This document shows, piece by piece, positions 1 through 10,527 of a stretch of 64,000 bases of DNA. Every line of letters starts with the position of its first letter. Position 1 is the stretch's first letter. Source of the stretch: Trachythela sp. YZ-2020 (Eukaryota; Cnidaria; Anthozoa; Malacalcyonacea; Clavulariidae); the NCBI GenBank assembly GCA_016169945.1, contig JADLSH010000333.1:1612001-1676000 (forward strand). Reading direction: 5' to 3'. The position numbers and the translations under genes were made by a program. Below the pieces are notes generated by a model. It was not told the DNA's origin and searched no databases. It was given only the letters and a program-made list of their open reading frames with translations.

Positions 1-1240
1 TCCATGGGAATCATATTCCTTAGCCTCATTAACACACCCACACGCTTACTGCTTTTAACACAAATAGTATTAATATGTTCCACAAATTGTAGTTTGCAAT
101 CAAGTCGCAGTATAGAGACAACCAGTAGGGCTGCTCGGCAATGCAACATGTAGCCAGCTTTTTGTGCAAACATATGCAGTTTACTGGTCAGGAAAGTTAG
201 TCCAGCTTGCTTATTGGCCAGAAAAAACAATTGACTGGCTGCCACTGCGTAATGAGTGGCCACACAAAATTTCAAATGAGTGGCCCTACTGGTCGTCTCT
301 ATACTGTGATCAAGTGATACCCCCACAAGGTTTAGACAAGCAGTTGAAGGAACTTCATAGCCATCAATAACAATGTTCTCCATTGGATTGTTCTTGTTCC
401 CTAATGTCATTGTCCTGTATTTATTCAGATTTCCTTCAAGAAATTTGATTTGTACCACTTAGTTGCTGATTCTGCACACTTGTTTATATTCTTTCGAGCT
501 TCTAACACATTTTCTCTTGACATACAAAACTGGTGGTCATCAGCATACATATTAAGACTTAAATTAACGTTGTATGTTAGATCATTTTGAAATATAGTCC
601 ATATTAGAGATCTAACTCCATTTTCCATCTTCTGTTAAAGCCAGAAGGGCGACATCGCAACTGTTGTTCTTTCTGTAAGCTGTTAGTTTGTCGCAAAGCT
701 AAATTCTTTAAGTGCAACATATAGCTGCTGACTTAGTAGTTTCTCATAGATCTTGTTTATTGTCTTTTGGATGGTTATTGGTCATTAGTTATCTTTCATA
801 TGGGGATCTTCTTTTTTGAAAATGTGTATCCACTCCCCTTTTTTCCATGACAGCAGCCACTCAGCCATATCGATACATTGTGAAGTTAGTGGTGTAGATA
901 ATTCATTTGCTCCACTCCTGAAAGCCTTAGGGGAATTCCATCCAACTCTTGTTTTTGTCTAAACATGACAATGTTGCTGAAATTCAGACTTTGTCAAGTT
1001 CTGAAACTGAAAATTGTCTTGCCCAGTACAATATCATCATCTGTCCGGTCCAATGTATATAACTGGCATAAAGTTGATCAAGCTTTGGCTCATCCAACTC
1101 AGTAATTCAGACGAATTCAGATTACATAAGTGTAGTTAGAATTTCTTCTAAAAACTTATAAACAAGTCATACTCCCATGTGCAACATAAATCTTTAATAT
1201 CACTCCATTGGCTTTGTTTTAACTTTCGTCTAGCCCAATT
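1..1240 (-). pseudogene. 5'-truncated LINE reverse transcriptase relic
   Basis: Translation of the minus strand gives a non-LTR (Jockey/CR1-type) reverse transcriptase in several frames. Around 1000-830 it reads like the pre-RT segment before the fingers (WNSPKAFRSGANELS, then AEWLLSWKKGEWIHIFKKEDP). At about 790-620 it resembles the 'YRPIT...NKIYEKLLSQQL' block. At 560-535 it has the catalytic box MYADDHQF. At 400-1 it reads the post-catalytic region (VGVSLD, then KLQFVEHINTICVKSSKR). Frameshifts and stops are scattered, so it is dead. The frame at the left end continues across the MITE at 106-308, showing the MITE landed in an existing LINE. The copy runs off the window edge. Confidence 0.75.
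106..308. mobile_element. 203-bp hAT-like MITE
   Basis: Terminal inverted repeats of about 26 bp (left starts CGCAGTATAGAGAC, right ends GTCTCTATACTGTG) bound a 203-bp unit without coding capacity. ATCAAGT is repeated exactly on both sides (99-105 and 309-315). Seven matching bases plus CAG-type ends fit a hAT-derived MITE (usual target 8 bp). The flanking LINE reading frame is continuous once the unit and one target copy are ignored. Confidence 0.75.
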
Positions 1241-1871
1241 TCACATATGGATGCTGCCATGATGTTAACATAAACATAATAATGATAATAATATCAATAA
1301 TAATCCATCTCTGGAAACCTTTCTATTGTAAATGGAATTTTTAATATATTAGAGGCCTTTAGAATCATGTTCACATCAAACATTAAATTCTGGATTCAGG
1401 TTCATCATTTCTCGTTCATGGTTTAAATATCTAGAGACGTTTAAATTCATGTTCCATGCCGTTTAAGGTAAATTATGCTTTTAGATTTAAAACTTCTATG
1501 TGACTTCAAGCCGTCTGACCTCAAACTGCAGTTTGTAGTTTCCCGTTCACACATAATATGTTTGTTCTATATACACAGAATAGCAGAGGAATTTTGTGCA
1601 ATCCTGTAATTAATAATTGACGATCATGTAATTGTTCTGGTACTTCAGACCTGAACGAAGCTCAGAATCTTTCTCCAACAGTATAACCACACAGAAATAA
1701 TGTTTTCAAACGATATATTCAAGTGTAAATAAGGTAAAAAGAGAATGCTAACAAAGGCGCGTAGGAATACAAAGTAAAAACCAGTTCCCAAAAACAGACA
1801 TAGAAATATATAGGGCCCTAGTGGCCAGAACAGTCATGAATGTGTAATAAAACCTTTTTATTAATTTGCAG
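1241..1871. other. gene-free AT-rich stretch
   Basis: I see no coding homology, clear terminal repeats or tandem array here. A short polymorphic-looking ATAATAATA run is present near 1280-1300. Confidence 0.5.
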
Positions 1872-2642
1872 GCCATATAAATGTTGCCACAAAGACGAAA
1901 GAAAACACAATAATTTACGACCGAAAGCAGACTTGTACTTAGTGTGGGAGATTATGTTCCAAGATTAGAAAACACCTCACTGCGATACACAAGGGGGAAG
2001 AAGAGGTTGTTGCAGCCTTAAGATTTAGAAAGAATTTGACCGAAAGGAATAAGACTTTAACAAAGCTTTGTCTCCAGGGGGATTTTCACCAGAGGGATTT
2101 CTAGGAGAATGAGAAGTTATCATCATGAGACGGCCAGGGCAGGACGAGACAAAATATGGCATCCACAACTTCGTTCCTCACGATTTTTGTTTAGGATTTT
2201 TTCAGAACTGGGTTTGTGGAAACATCTTTTATCATGTCATTTTAATCCTCTGGATACATCAACCTCAATGCAGCCATCCCGTGCAACAAAATGCAAAGTT
2301 GATGATTGCTCATGCAATAACAGGCAGCAACGTGTCTTTGAATAAAACATTGTCTGCAATGAATCGCGGCGATATTGTGAAGAAGGACTCCCTTATCAAA
2401 GTATACAGAGCAACACTTTTGGAAAAAGAAGGGGAAATATGAAGGAACTGGATCACCTCGTGAAATGCCTCATGGATATGGAGGAAAACAAAGGGGTCCA
2501 GTTGTCTGATTTTATCAAGCCGGAGAAATTTGCCTCAATTGTTAAAGCTGTAAAAGAGACCGCTGGTTTCATACCACAAAATGGCCAACACGTTACCTTT
2601 TTAATCTCCTGTGTGTGGCTGAAACTTTGGTTATACTTGTAG
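1872..2642 (+). pseudogene. decayed zinc-finger protein N-terminal region
   Basis: After a possible splice acceptor (pyrimidines plus GCAG ending near 1871) several frames give connected peptide blocks: KIRKHLTAIHKGEEEVVAAL, MRRPGQDETKYGIHNFVPHD, then FCLGFF...LWKHLLSCHF, which looks like one C2H2-type finger. Further on, NRGDIVKKDSLIKVYRATLL and VQLSDFIKPEKFASIVKAVK follow. From memory this matches the N-terminal half of a cnidarian/fish repeat-associated protein family that ends in a tyrosine-recombinase-like domain; that domain is not present here. Frame changes near 2230, 2300 and 2440 show it is broken. Function is not assignable from this fragment. Confidence 0.4.
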
Positions 2643-2831
2643 GTAACCACAGTCTTCCCTTTCAGGTAAGACTGGTTTAAATCGACTATGCAATTTGTTC
2701 TGATCAAGTAGGTTCTTATCAAGTAAATTACAAGATGTTTTTTCTGCATCTCACTTGATTGAAATTGATGTAGAAGGTTTAGGTGGATGGATATTTCGAG
2801 TGAAATATTATATACAATATTTTAGACCTGA

Positions 2832-2920
2832 ATGGGAACAGCTGCGAAAAATGCAATTCTAATGCATTTTTTCGCACTTGCAATTGCATTTTTCGACTTG
2901 CATTTTTCGCAGCTTTTCCC
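2832..2920. repeat. short palindromic hairpin (MITE-like)
   Basis: The ends GGGAACAGCTGCGAAAAATG and CATTTTTCGCAGCTTTTCCC are near-perfect reverse complements, with further internal copies of TGCATTTTTCG in both orientations. It could fold into a hairpin of about 40 bp. No coding content. Confidence 0.65.
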
Positions 2921-2956
2921 AAGCCCCTTAATAAATATGCTTGTAATATATATATA

Positions 2957-3194
2957 TACGTGTAGGTCTACGAAACGCAAAGAGTGCTCGACAACATATA
3001 GTTAGAGCAAATTATAGATTTTCGCTTACCTCAAAACTTGTCTGCAACAGGCTGTTTCATCTGTAAAAGAATCATCCTTTACAGATGAAACAACCTGTTG
3101 CAGACAAGTTTTGAGGTAAGCGAAAATCTATAATTTGCTCTAACTATATGTTGTCGAGCACTCTTTGCATTTCGTAGACCTAAACCTACACGTA
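2957..3194. repeat. inverted pair of Penelope tail fragments
   Basis: Two arms of about 110 bp are reverse complements with a spacer of roughly 9 nt near 3068-3076. Each arm matches the outer tail of the Penelope-like element at 25.8-28.7 kb: the hammerhead 3' half (GATGAAAC...CTGTTGCAGACAAG), the GTTTTGAGGTAAGCG block and the GAGCACTCTTTGC block. The CUGAUGA core and upstream helix-I strand are missing from both arms, so neither can form a complete ribozyme. Two pseudo-LTR ends were joined tail to tail. Confidence 0.8.
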
Positions 3195-3367
3195 TATATC
3201 TATCTATCTATATCTATATATCTATATATCTATATATATCTATATATCTATCTATATATATATCTATCTATATATCTATATATATCTATATATATCTATA
3301 TATATCTATATATCTCTATATATCTCTATATATCTCTATATATCTCTATATATATCTATCTATCTAC
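3195..3367. repeat. (TATC/TATA)n microsatellite
   Basis: Nearly pure TATC and TATA units for about 170 bp, starting directly at the end of the palindromic Penelope tail. The apparent Tyr/Ile/Leu-rich frames over it are composition artefacts. Confidence 0.9.
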
Positions 3368-3473
3368 ACGAAATTCAGTTGAGTGAGATGGAAAAAATTT
3401 GTAATTTACCTTATCACAACCCACAGTACCCGCATCTATATATATATACATATACATGAACATGTGGTTAACA

Positions 3474-3610
3474 CTTGGCAACTGGACTCTGTAGCTCAGT
3501 GGTCAGAGTGCTGCACTGGCATGGCAGGCCCGCAGGTTCAATTCTTATCAAGTAGTGGACTTTTCACGGTCGCTCTTCAATATAGTGCTGTTATCTACAA
3601 CAAATAACGT
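3474..3610 (+). repeat. tRNA-derived SINE
   Basis: CTCTGTAGCTCAGTGGTCAG resembles a tRNA box A and CAGGTTCAATTCTTATC a degenerate box B, 3484-3550. The upstream GCAACTGG is shared with the SINE at 21.08 kb. Loss of stem pairing and an unrelated tail argue against a functional tRNA. Confidence 0.65.
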
Positions 3611-4499
3611 GTTAATAGTAATATGCAGGCCGTTCAACCCCCTTTTGTGGGGTGGAGCAAGGGGGGGTGGAGCACGTCATTAAATATTCAAACCTCATTA
3701 ACATATGGGGGGAGCAAGGGGGAGCATAATTAATTGTGCTATTCGTTTGAGACCTCTCATTAATATGATTTAACAGAACCAGGCAAGTTTGGGCGAACAA
3801 ACAATAACTTTGCTGAGTTCAGCATATTTTGTGTGCAGAAATATGGTTTTGTTATCGTAGTAATCATTTCGATTTATAAACTCCGTAAGTATATTCTCGT
3901 ATGGAATATCACCTTATATACGAAATGGCTTAGACAGCTAATATAGCAACATTTAACCTAGTAAAATATTATTGCGTTACGCAAAGTAATAACAAGCAGA
4001 AATATAACATTCTAAAACGAGAAGATTTTCAAATTTATTGTGTTGCTAATGTCCTAGGTTTGTAAGTCATTTGTAAATCGTTAATGGCGATTTGAATAAC
4101 TTTAGAATATTTCATTATAGGACGGGAAAATATTGTACAATGTAGATACAGCACAGACAGAATTAATTTTTAACACCGTTAATAAGGTCTACATTTAAGA
4201 GCATATCGTTTAGGTGTCTTTTTTTATCTTAAAGAGTTCTCATGTTCTTGTCTGTCTTCAGCTGATAATCTTCTAATATCTTCAGCTTTCATAGGAATAG
4301 ATTTTGGTCTCTTGTGAAGTAGTCTTCGTTTGTAACCTCGTTGCTCTGACGTCATCATTGCTAAATCTTTAGGCTCCAATCTGAAAAGTCTACCCAATTA
4401 AATCTATTTTTAACAAAGTAAACAAGGTCTTCTTGGGAGTATATATTGTCCAAGTGAACCTCATAGCTTTTTCAACTTTTAACTATACCAATCTAACTA
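3611..4499. other. gene-free stretch
   Basis: A G-rich segment with repeated GGGGGGAGCAAGGGGG-like motifs lies at 3650-3725. I see no gene or clear mobile-element boundary in the rest. Confidence 0.5.
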
Positions 4500-5910
4500 T
4501 TAGAGTTTCTTGCTGGCTGAAGGATGAAAGAAGAGAGAAACAGATTTCTCATGCTGGGGAGCCTGGGGGAGGCGCATGTCCTTATCACTGATCTAATAAT
4601 AGACTGGATATAGCTTCTATAGGTGGCAAAAGTGAAGCCAATGATATATGCGAAAATCACTTCCGGGGACCACAGAGTGATACAAATTTGTATAGAAATG
4701 TATGGCGGACAAGTGAACGAACGTGAATTTTCGCAAATTTAAGACACTTCGCAATCTTGTACTAACCTCATCGTTCTACCATGGATAAAAGATGTTATGT
4801 TAATGCTTTTAAAACTAAAATGATCTAGATTGCTCTAAAATATCGGCATTTGTGTTCGTTTCTAGTTTGCTTTCCAAATATGGAGGCAGAATAAGATCTA
4901 CTCTACTCAAAAATACCTTGAAAGGAAAGTAAATAATTTTGTTTTATCATATATGTTTAATCTTGATCAACAAGAGGTTTTTAATTCCCCCAAATTACCA
5001 AGCCTTTACAAATATACTTTTCAGTCTGTATAGATATTTGTACATGTTTAGTTGTTTACAGTACTTGTTTTCATTTATTATACTTAAAACTGGATGGCAA
5101 CCCAAATATAGCCTTTATACACCACGTATATTTACCATTTAATCCATGAATGATGGACCCAGGTTGGAAGACCCTGTGGGGCTTCTTTTTATTGCATTCA
5201 CATTATGTTGGCTGCAACACTGGAGTCTGGATATTTGTTTTCAACCCAGACCAGCTTGAACCAACCCTGGTTGACATTCAATTGAGGTTGTGTTATTTTT
5301 CTGTTCATAACTCTTTCATTACACACTATTTTGCTGATACACATGTGTCGAACCTTTCTACCATCCACCTTGTCAGCCTGGTGTCCATGATCAGTTGTGC
5401 TGTTTTGACATTGTCAAGAAGAGAGCTGATATAACACGGTGTAAACTGATTTGCATACAACAGCACCCAAACTGACAAAACACATGAAGAAAGATCCAGA
5501 ATATTTTGCATCAGTGACCATGACTTGGTCATGACAGCTGGACCAAATGGAAACAAGGCTCAAGTGTATAAATGGGGCATTAAACAGTAGTGTTTCTCTT
5601 GCAAACTGCAGGCAAATGCTGGGAGTTGGTGGAAATAACTGGAAAAGTGGTTATTTTTACAATAACAAATGTTTAGATAACAATATCTTTTAAGCAAATT
5701 TTTATATTAAAAAAATAATGAACAACACACTCTGTATTTAAGATAAATTTCATGGTTGCAAGTTCACTCTGTGGTCCCCGGAAGTGATTTTCGAATATAT
5801 AATGTGGCTTCACTTTTGCCACCTATAGAAGCTATATCCAGTCTATTATTAGATCAGTGGTCCTTATAGACATGCACGCGCAGTGTATAGCATAGTGCAA
5901 GTCTCACTCG
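4500..5910 (+). repeat. Ngaro A1 repeat, interrupted
   Basis: The outer part is 4500-4585 and the remainder 5868-5910. Ignoring the inserted transposon and one 8-bp target copy, the sequence matches A2 from AGAGTTTC to GTGCAAGTCTC with scattered substitutions and a small indel. Confidence 0.75.
4586..5859. mobile_element. 1,274-bp TIR DNA transposon, non-autonomous
   Basis: Long terminal inverted repeats of about 97 bp (4586-4682 and 5763-5859) begin CACTGATCTAATAATAGACT and include TCACTTCCGGGGACCACAGA. The unit is flanked by a perfect 8-bp duplication, GTCCTTAT, at 4578-4585 and 5860-5867. An 8-bp target size fits hAT or P superfamilies; the terminal bases do not settle which. Internal frames (for example 5150-5434) have no recognisable transposase domain, so it is probably mobilised in trans. 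It lies inside Ngaro repeat A1 and is therefore younger than that element. Confidence 0.85.
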
Positions 5911-5949
5911 TGCCTTCTTCATTCAAATAAATTAAATAGTCACAGTAAA

Positions 5950-6490
5950 ATGTCTACAAATTCTGCTTCAGTGCTTCGATGCCTTGAAGCTCATAATGAA
6001 AGCCCAGAACAGGTAGAATCGAGCAGTCAACATTGAGAATCTCACCATGAATCATGCTCACACAAGCATTTTTCGGGAAGCGCTAGTCGCCATTCAATTA
6101 AAACGAGGAAGACAGTTTACCGAATTGGCACAACAACTACTGGATGCACAAAAATAATCAGATCAGCGTCTCAAAACTCTAGAGACTGAGATCAAGGCGA
6201 CGGGTAAACAAATCAGTGAGGAACGAGAGCGCTCGTCATTGCCAGAATTCAAGTTCAAAAGAAACAAAATACAATACGACCTGAACAACAGCATCCTTGA
6301 AAACATTGAAACCGCATTGGACAGTTCTGATGATGAGGAACGCAGTGCAGCTTTGAATGAAGGTAAGGAACTTTTAGTTCAATGTAACAAACACATTAAA
6401 CTTGCGGAGAAATACGGGTGGGAAACCATAGACTGTTACATTGAAGAACCACTAGCAATTTTTGTCAAATCACTCATTACAGTTAAATAA
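5950..6490 (+). pseudogene. Ngaro Gag-like ORF
   Basis: A methionine at 5950 opens a frame that is stopped and shifted before 6190, then resumes as the stretch 6239-6490. The latter contains FKRNKIQYDLNNSILENIET and EGKELLVQCNKHIKLAEKYG, a helical pattern I associate with the first ORF of DIRS-order elements. The segment before it (LLDAQK..., LETEIKATGKQISEERERS) looks like coiled coil. Presumed role is nucleocapsid-like RNA packaging. At least one stop and one frameshift break it. Confidence 0.55.
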
Positions 6491-6499
6491 TTTTGTTTA

Positions 6500-7358
6500 G
6501 GTTGCACCAAAACAGCCGAGCTTAGGTGTGAAAGGTAGCCTAAAAGGAAACATTGCTTTTTGGGAACAAATAAAAGCATCCAATTGGGTTTTGAGAGTTA
6601 TCCGTGAGGAATACGTATTGCCTTTTATTGATATTCCGGATAAATGTATGTTAGATAATCACATTGTGGTTGTATTAAGGAAGTGTCAAGTGACAATGTT
6701 TACATTGTGCCTCCTTTGAGTGTAGCATCCCATAATGGCAAAAATAGACTGATTTTGGACTTGGGTTACCTTAACAGTTTCCTTAGAGTACTGCGTTTTC
6801 AGTATGAAGATCTAAGAACTTTTAGGGACATCTTCTGTCCTGACGATGGGTTTTCAAATTTTACTACAAATCAGGCTATCACCATGTAGATATATACCCA
6901 GAACACTGGCGATATTTGGCTTTTTCTTGGGGGAAAGGAATCAACCAGCGATATTTTTAATTTACGGTCCTTCCAGTTGGTTTGGCTACTGCCCCATTTG
7001 TGTTTACAAAGATTCAGAAAGCCCTACTTAAACATTGGCGTTCCCAAGGTATTCGCATATTTACTTACTTGGATGATGGAATTGGGGGCATTCCTCAATA
7101 CAACAAGCCCGGCATCTTGGTTTCATTTGGCATCCTGACAAGAGCTGCTTGGAGCCTACCCAATGTGATGAAGTGCTGGGGTTTATTGTCAATCTAGGTG
7201 AAGGATACTTCAGAGTTCCAGAGAGAAGGATAACTAAACTGAACAATTTACTAGATAACAGGACAGCTTACAAGATAGCAAAATTGACAGGTACCATCAT
7301 ATCTATGGGCCTGGTATTAGGGCCCATAGCCAGGTTGTGGACTAGGCAGAAATTGTGA
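6500..7358 (+). pseudogene. Ngaro/DIRS reverse transcriptase
   Basis: Reading across three frames gives an RT core: SSDNVYIVPPLSVASHNGKN with RLILDLGYLN (motif A region, 6740-6780), VLPVGLATAPFVFTKIQKAL (motif B region, 6972-7030), and the catalytic box FTYLDDG at about 7060-7080. The later block DEVLGFIVNLGEGYFRVPER and the thumb-like KIAKLTGTIISMGLVLGPIA follow. The YLDD box and AT.PFVFTKI are typical of DIRS-order RTs. Frameshifts fall near 6700, 6890, 6970 and 7110. The RNase H segment expected downstream is not recognisable. Confidence 0.7.
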
Positions 7359-8445
7359 CAAAACTGTTGTTATAAACTAGTCGAATTCTTCATCATGTCA
7401 CTTCCTACTGTATCCTGGAGTGTTGATTTACATTTCAAGCGATAAGTAGCGATAAGTTGGATCGGATTTCAATACACAACAATGCTTGTCAAGCCAAGGA
7501 AAGCAGGCGTCGCACGGTATTTTAATATAAAACACAATCAATAAAACATATCTTCTATAGACTGACTGATATGATTCTGACATATGGAATTGCTATAAAA
7601 TGTAGAGATCCTACTGTGTGTAAACAATGCTATCCAGAGGTTAAATCTCGTTCAAGATTGTAAAATATCCTGCCTTGGCATCGATAAACTCAACGATCAA
7701 AAAGTATGTCGAAGTATAACTTTATGTCACCAAACGTATACGGTAAAATTATCCGATAAAGGCAAATTCAACGACTCTTCTGTGCGTGCGGTACAACTTG
7801 AATATTAATGATAAAACATATGTAATTATACTTCATATGTGTTAGTATACACCACATTTTAAATCCTAAATAGTTTATCGTCTTTCTAGCTTGATCTAAT
7901 ATAATATACAAAAGGGATTTAGAATACAGTTATTTAGTATTTGCTGAAAGTATCCATATCACTATGCTATTGTGTCTGCATATGGTCTGTGATTGTGAGA
8001 CATCAGTGTCCAATAAGCCAACTTATTTTAGCTGCGGACCAGGCTATAAAATTTTGCCTTCACTCAGGCTTCAGACTTGTACTATATTGTTTACAGAATC
8101 GGCAACAAGCAGGAAGTTCTCGAATAACATAAATCATAATTTACCACATTTCCCTGGGAATTTTTGTATCTTACTACCTTCTAAACTGTAAAATGCTTCA
8201 ACAGATTTTAGAGTGGACATCAATCTCCACATGTTTATAGCTTAGCTAGTGTTTGGTAAAAGCATAGTTAAAATGTTGCATATATTAACTATGGTAAAGG
8301 CCCTATGGCTATGGCTATGATGCTATCTTCAACAAATAAATGCAAAGCTTATAACGTTTACAAATAGCAACAATTCTAATGGCATATTACAAAAGTATTA
8401 CAAATATAGGTTTCTATATTTGTAGTGACGATCTGATATGAAACC
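7359..8445. other. non-coding remnant between Ngaro RT and recombinase
   Basis: This interval should hold the RNase H part, but I see only short open frames with no motif. It may be too decayed or may carry an unrecognised insertion. Confidence 0.4.
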
Positions 8446-9238
8446 GTGCTCGAGAGAACATTAAACAACAGCTCAAAAGCATACAATTTTGGTTGGTTAC
8501 TTGACTTGTCTGTTCATAAAACTAGTTTGTTTACTACGTTTTTAAAACTTAAAAGCAAACAAACATGTAACATGATACATGTGACCAGCTCCATCCAGGG
8601 TTTTATCTCAAGAGAGAAAAGCCTGGGTATGACGATGCTTCAGGTGCTGCCAGCTACTGGATATGAAATTGCATTATATTTAGCATTCCTCATAAAGAAT
8701 GCAAAATCCATGGCTACAATATATTCTGCTGTGTACAGTATATCATGTGCTCATAAAAAAAAACAATGGTTTCTCCAACCGAGCACCCCATTAATCAAAC
8801 AGATGATTGAAGCTTCAAAGCGAATTATTGGGACTGCACCGATAAACAGGAAGCAGCCACTGGGAGTGGAACATATCAAGAAACTTGTTAGCAAGTTTGG
8901 TATTGGTGACCTTAGCAACTTACAGATGTCATGTCTTGTGGCATTGGGGTTCAGCAGCTTTTTACGATGGGATGACTTGTCACAACTTAGAAACGAGGAT
9001 TTTTGATTCCAGGAAGAATACATGAGAGTTTTCCTGCATAAGAGAAAGAATGACCAATACCGAAAAGGTTTGTGGATTGTAATTGCTAGAACATCCAACC
9101 CCACCTGTCCAGTCCAGTTAATGGAGAAGTTATTTTGTAAAGGTGGACACAGACGTAGCGATTTTGTGGTCAGAAAGATTTCACACACAATGAAAGGCAT
9201 GAAGCTAAAGGATGGAGCAGATGACCTATTCTCGAGCT
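8446..9238 (+). pseudogene. Ngaro tyrosine recombinase (YR)
   Basis: An open frame of about 186 codons, then one stop near 9004-9006 and continuation to 9238, carries a YR-type integrase: an N-terminal SAM-like helical domain (ATIYSAVYSISCAHKK, PLIKQMIEASKRIIGTAPIN) and the start of the catalytic domain (ALGFSSFLRWDDLSQLRNED, with the first catalytic arginine in FLRWDDL). FLHKRKNDQYRKGLW and NPTCPVQLMEKLF follow. The distal box (H-x-x-R and the nucleophilic tyrosine) should lie downstream of 9240 and is not clear in the remaining 300 bp. In Ngaro elements this enzyme inserts a circular cDNA. Confidence 0.75.
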
Positions 9239-9542
9239 AGATAATTATTGTCCAGACAGCTGAAAGGAATTGGGTTGGATCCCTAACTATATGGCCTACA
9301 CAGTCTCCGCTCAGGAGGTACCACAGAAGCAGCTGCTTGGGGTATATCAGAACGGCTCATCCAAAGACATGGTGGTTGGTGATCAGAGGTTGCCATGAAT
9401 ATGTATATCAAAGAAACAAAAAATGCTCTTTTGAGAGTATCTAAAAGTCTAGGACTTTGAACATTTAATAGTGTCTTAATTTAATAGTGAACTTACCATT
9501 ATAGTAAACATTTGACAGAACGTAGATACCTCTATACTTTGT
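9239..9542. other. decayed 3' end of the Ngaro recombinase region
   Basis: No readable frame is left. A possible recombinase tail lies around 9285-9330 (LHSLRSGGTTEAA-like in one frame, resembling the H-S-x-R-x-G-x-A box), but frames are mixed. Confidence 0.4.
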
Positions 9543-9886
9543 CACTGCGGTGGTAGACGTCTCGGCAACCCAGCATGAGAATTAGAGTTTCTCGCTGGCT
9601 GAAGTATGAAAGAAGCGAGAAACAGATTTCTCACACTGGTGAGCCTGGGGGAGGCACATGTCCTTATAGAGATGCACAAGCATTGTATAGCATATTTGTC
9701 TTTTTGCCGCCATAGTGCAAGTCTCCCTCCCTCCCTCCCACCCTATGATATGTACGCGCATTGATATTACTTACTTGATAATATTTCATATATGTATAAT
9801 AGTATTGTTAGTTGTATGGTTGATGGTTAATAAAGGCACCAACACACTTTGCGGTGGTAGACATCTCTGCAACCCAGCGTGAGAAA
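9543..9886 (+). repeat. Ngaro B1-A2-B2 block
   Basis: B1 (9543-9581) and B2 (9846-9886) share GCGGTGGTAGAC and GCAACCCAGC with TGAGAA at the end. A2 (from 9582) repeats A1. A (CCCT)n run sits inside A2 near 9724-9745. The order matches the right end expected of an Ngaro element. Confidence 0.75.
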
Positions 9887-10142
9887 TCCAATTTCTAAGC
9901 CGATGACTACGACTATGTTTATGACGGACTTTGAGTGAATCGTTGAATCCTAAAATTGAATAATTGAATATTGAGCAAGCAAGCTTCATATTGAGCAAGC
10001 TTAGCTCCAAATCGCTAAGTCTAGTAGCTCTAACAACAAGGTTAAGCTGAAGGTTGTGACCATTAACTAGAGCTAGACTCAGCGGTAGCATTAAGTAAGG
10101 GTGTGTGCTTATTATGCTTAGCTAAGCTGAATTGCGAAGGAC

Positions 10143-10302
10143 ACAGCTCAGAGAAAGGGAGTTAGAGAAAGGATCGGAGTTAGAGAAAGGATCGGAGTTA
10201 GAGAAAGGATTGGAGTTAGGGTTAGAGAAAGGGATAGGGTTAGAGAAAGGGATAGGGTTAGAGAGAGGATTAGAGTTAGAGAGAGGGTTAGAGAGAGGGA
10301 GG
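10143..10302. repeat. GAGTTAGAGAAAGGAT minisatellite
   Basis: About nine imperfect 16-18 bp units of the type GAGTTAGAGAAAGGATCG. Both strands appear open only because the unit lacks stops, giving Glu/Leu or Asn/Pro/Ser repeats. I do not call a gene. Confidence 0.85.
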
Positions 10303-10418
10303 AGTGGGGAACAAAGCAACTACATAAGGCATTTTGTTGTGTGTTTAGTCAAGTGTAGTTGGTCTTTATGTATGGGAGGCTATATATATTTGAGAAAGAA
10401 AGTCTAGTTTAAAAAGTG

Positions 10419-10527
10419 TTAGCCTGTGTGGCACATGGTCTACAGGAGGGCGAGGCGAAGGAGGCACTGCCTCACCTTGTCCGCTTTTTGGGTGTTCTGT
10501 CACAGGACCGTCTGCCACACAGGCTAA
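10419..10527. mobile_element. 109-bp MITE
   Basis: Perfect terminal inverted repeats of 15 bp, TTAGCCTGTGTGGCA on the left and its reverse complement on the right, enclose a GC-richer 79-bp core. No unambiguous target duplication could be fixed because both flanks are A-rich. Confidence 0.7.

Larger units (their letters stand above)
4500..9886 (+). mobile_element. Ngaro-type tyrosine-recombinase retrotransposon with split direct repeats
   Basis: The repeat order is A1 (4500-4585 continuing 5868-5910), coding region, B1 (9543-9581), A2 (9582-9735), B2 (9846-9886). A1 and A2 share AGAGTTTCTTGCTGGCTGAA through CATGTCCTTAT and GTGCAAGTCTC; B1 and B2 share GCGGTGGTAGAC and GCAACCCAGC. This A1-B1-A2-B2 arrangement is the split-direct-repeat signature of Ngaro/VIPER elements within DIRS-order retrotransposons, which integrate by tyrosine recombinase without target duplication. 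Gag-like, RT and recombinase segments lie between. All are disrupted, so the copy is inactive. A 1,274-bp DNA transposon interrupts A1. Confidence 0.8.

Noticed and set aside
3165..3386. Tyr/Ile/Ser-rich open frame
   Set aside because: Produced by the (TATC)n microsatellite.
5150..5434. 94-codon frame inside the 1,274-bp transposon
   Set aside because: No transposase or other domain pattern; length is compatible with chance.
10122..10407. Overlapping repeat-rich frames on both strands
   Set aside because: A stop-free minisatellite unit opens both strands; there is no non-repetitive coding segment.
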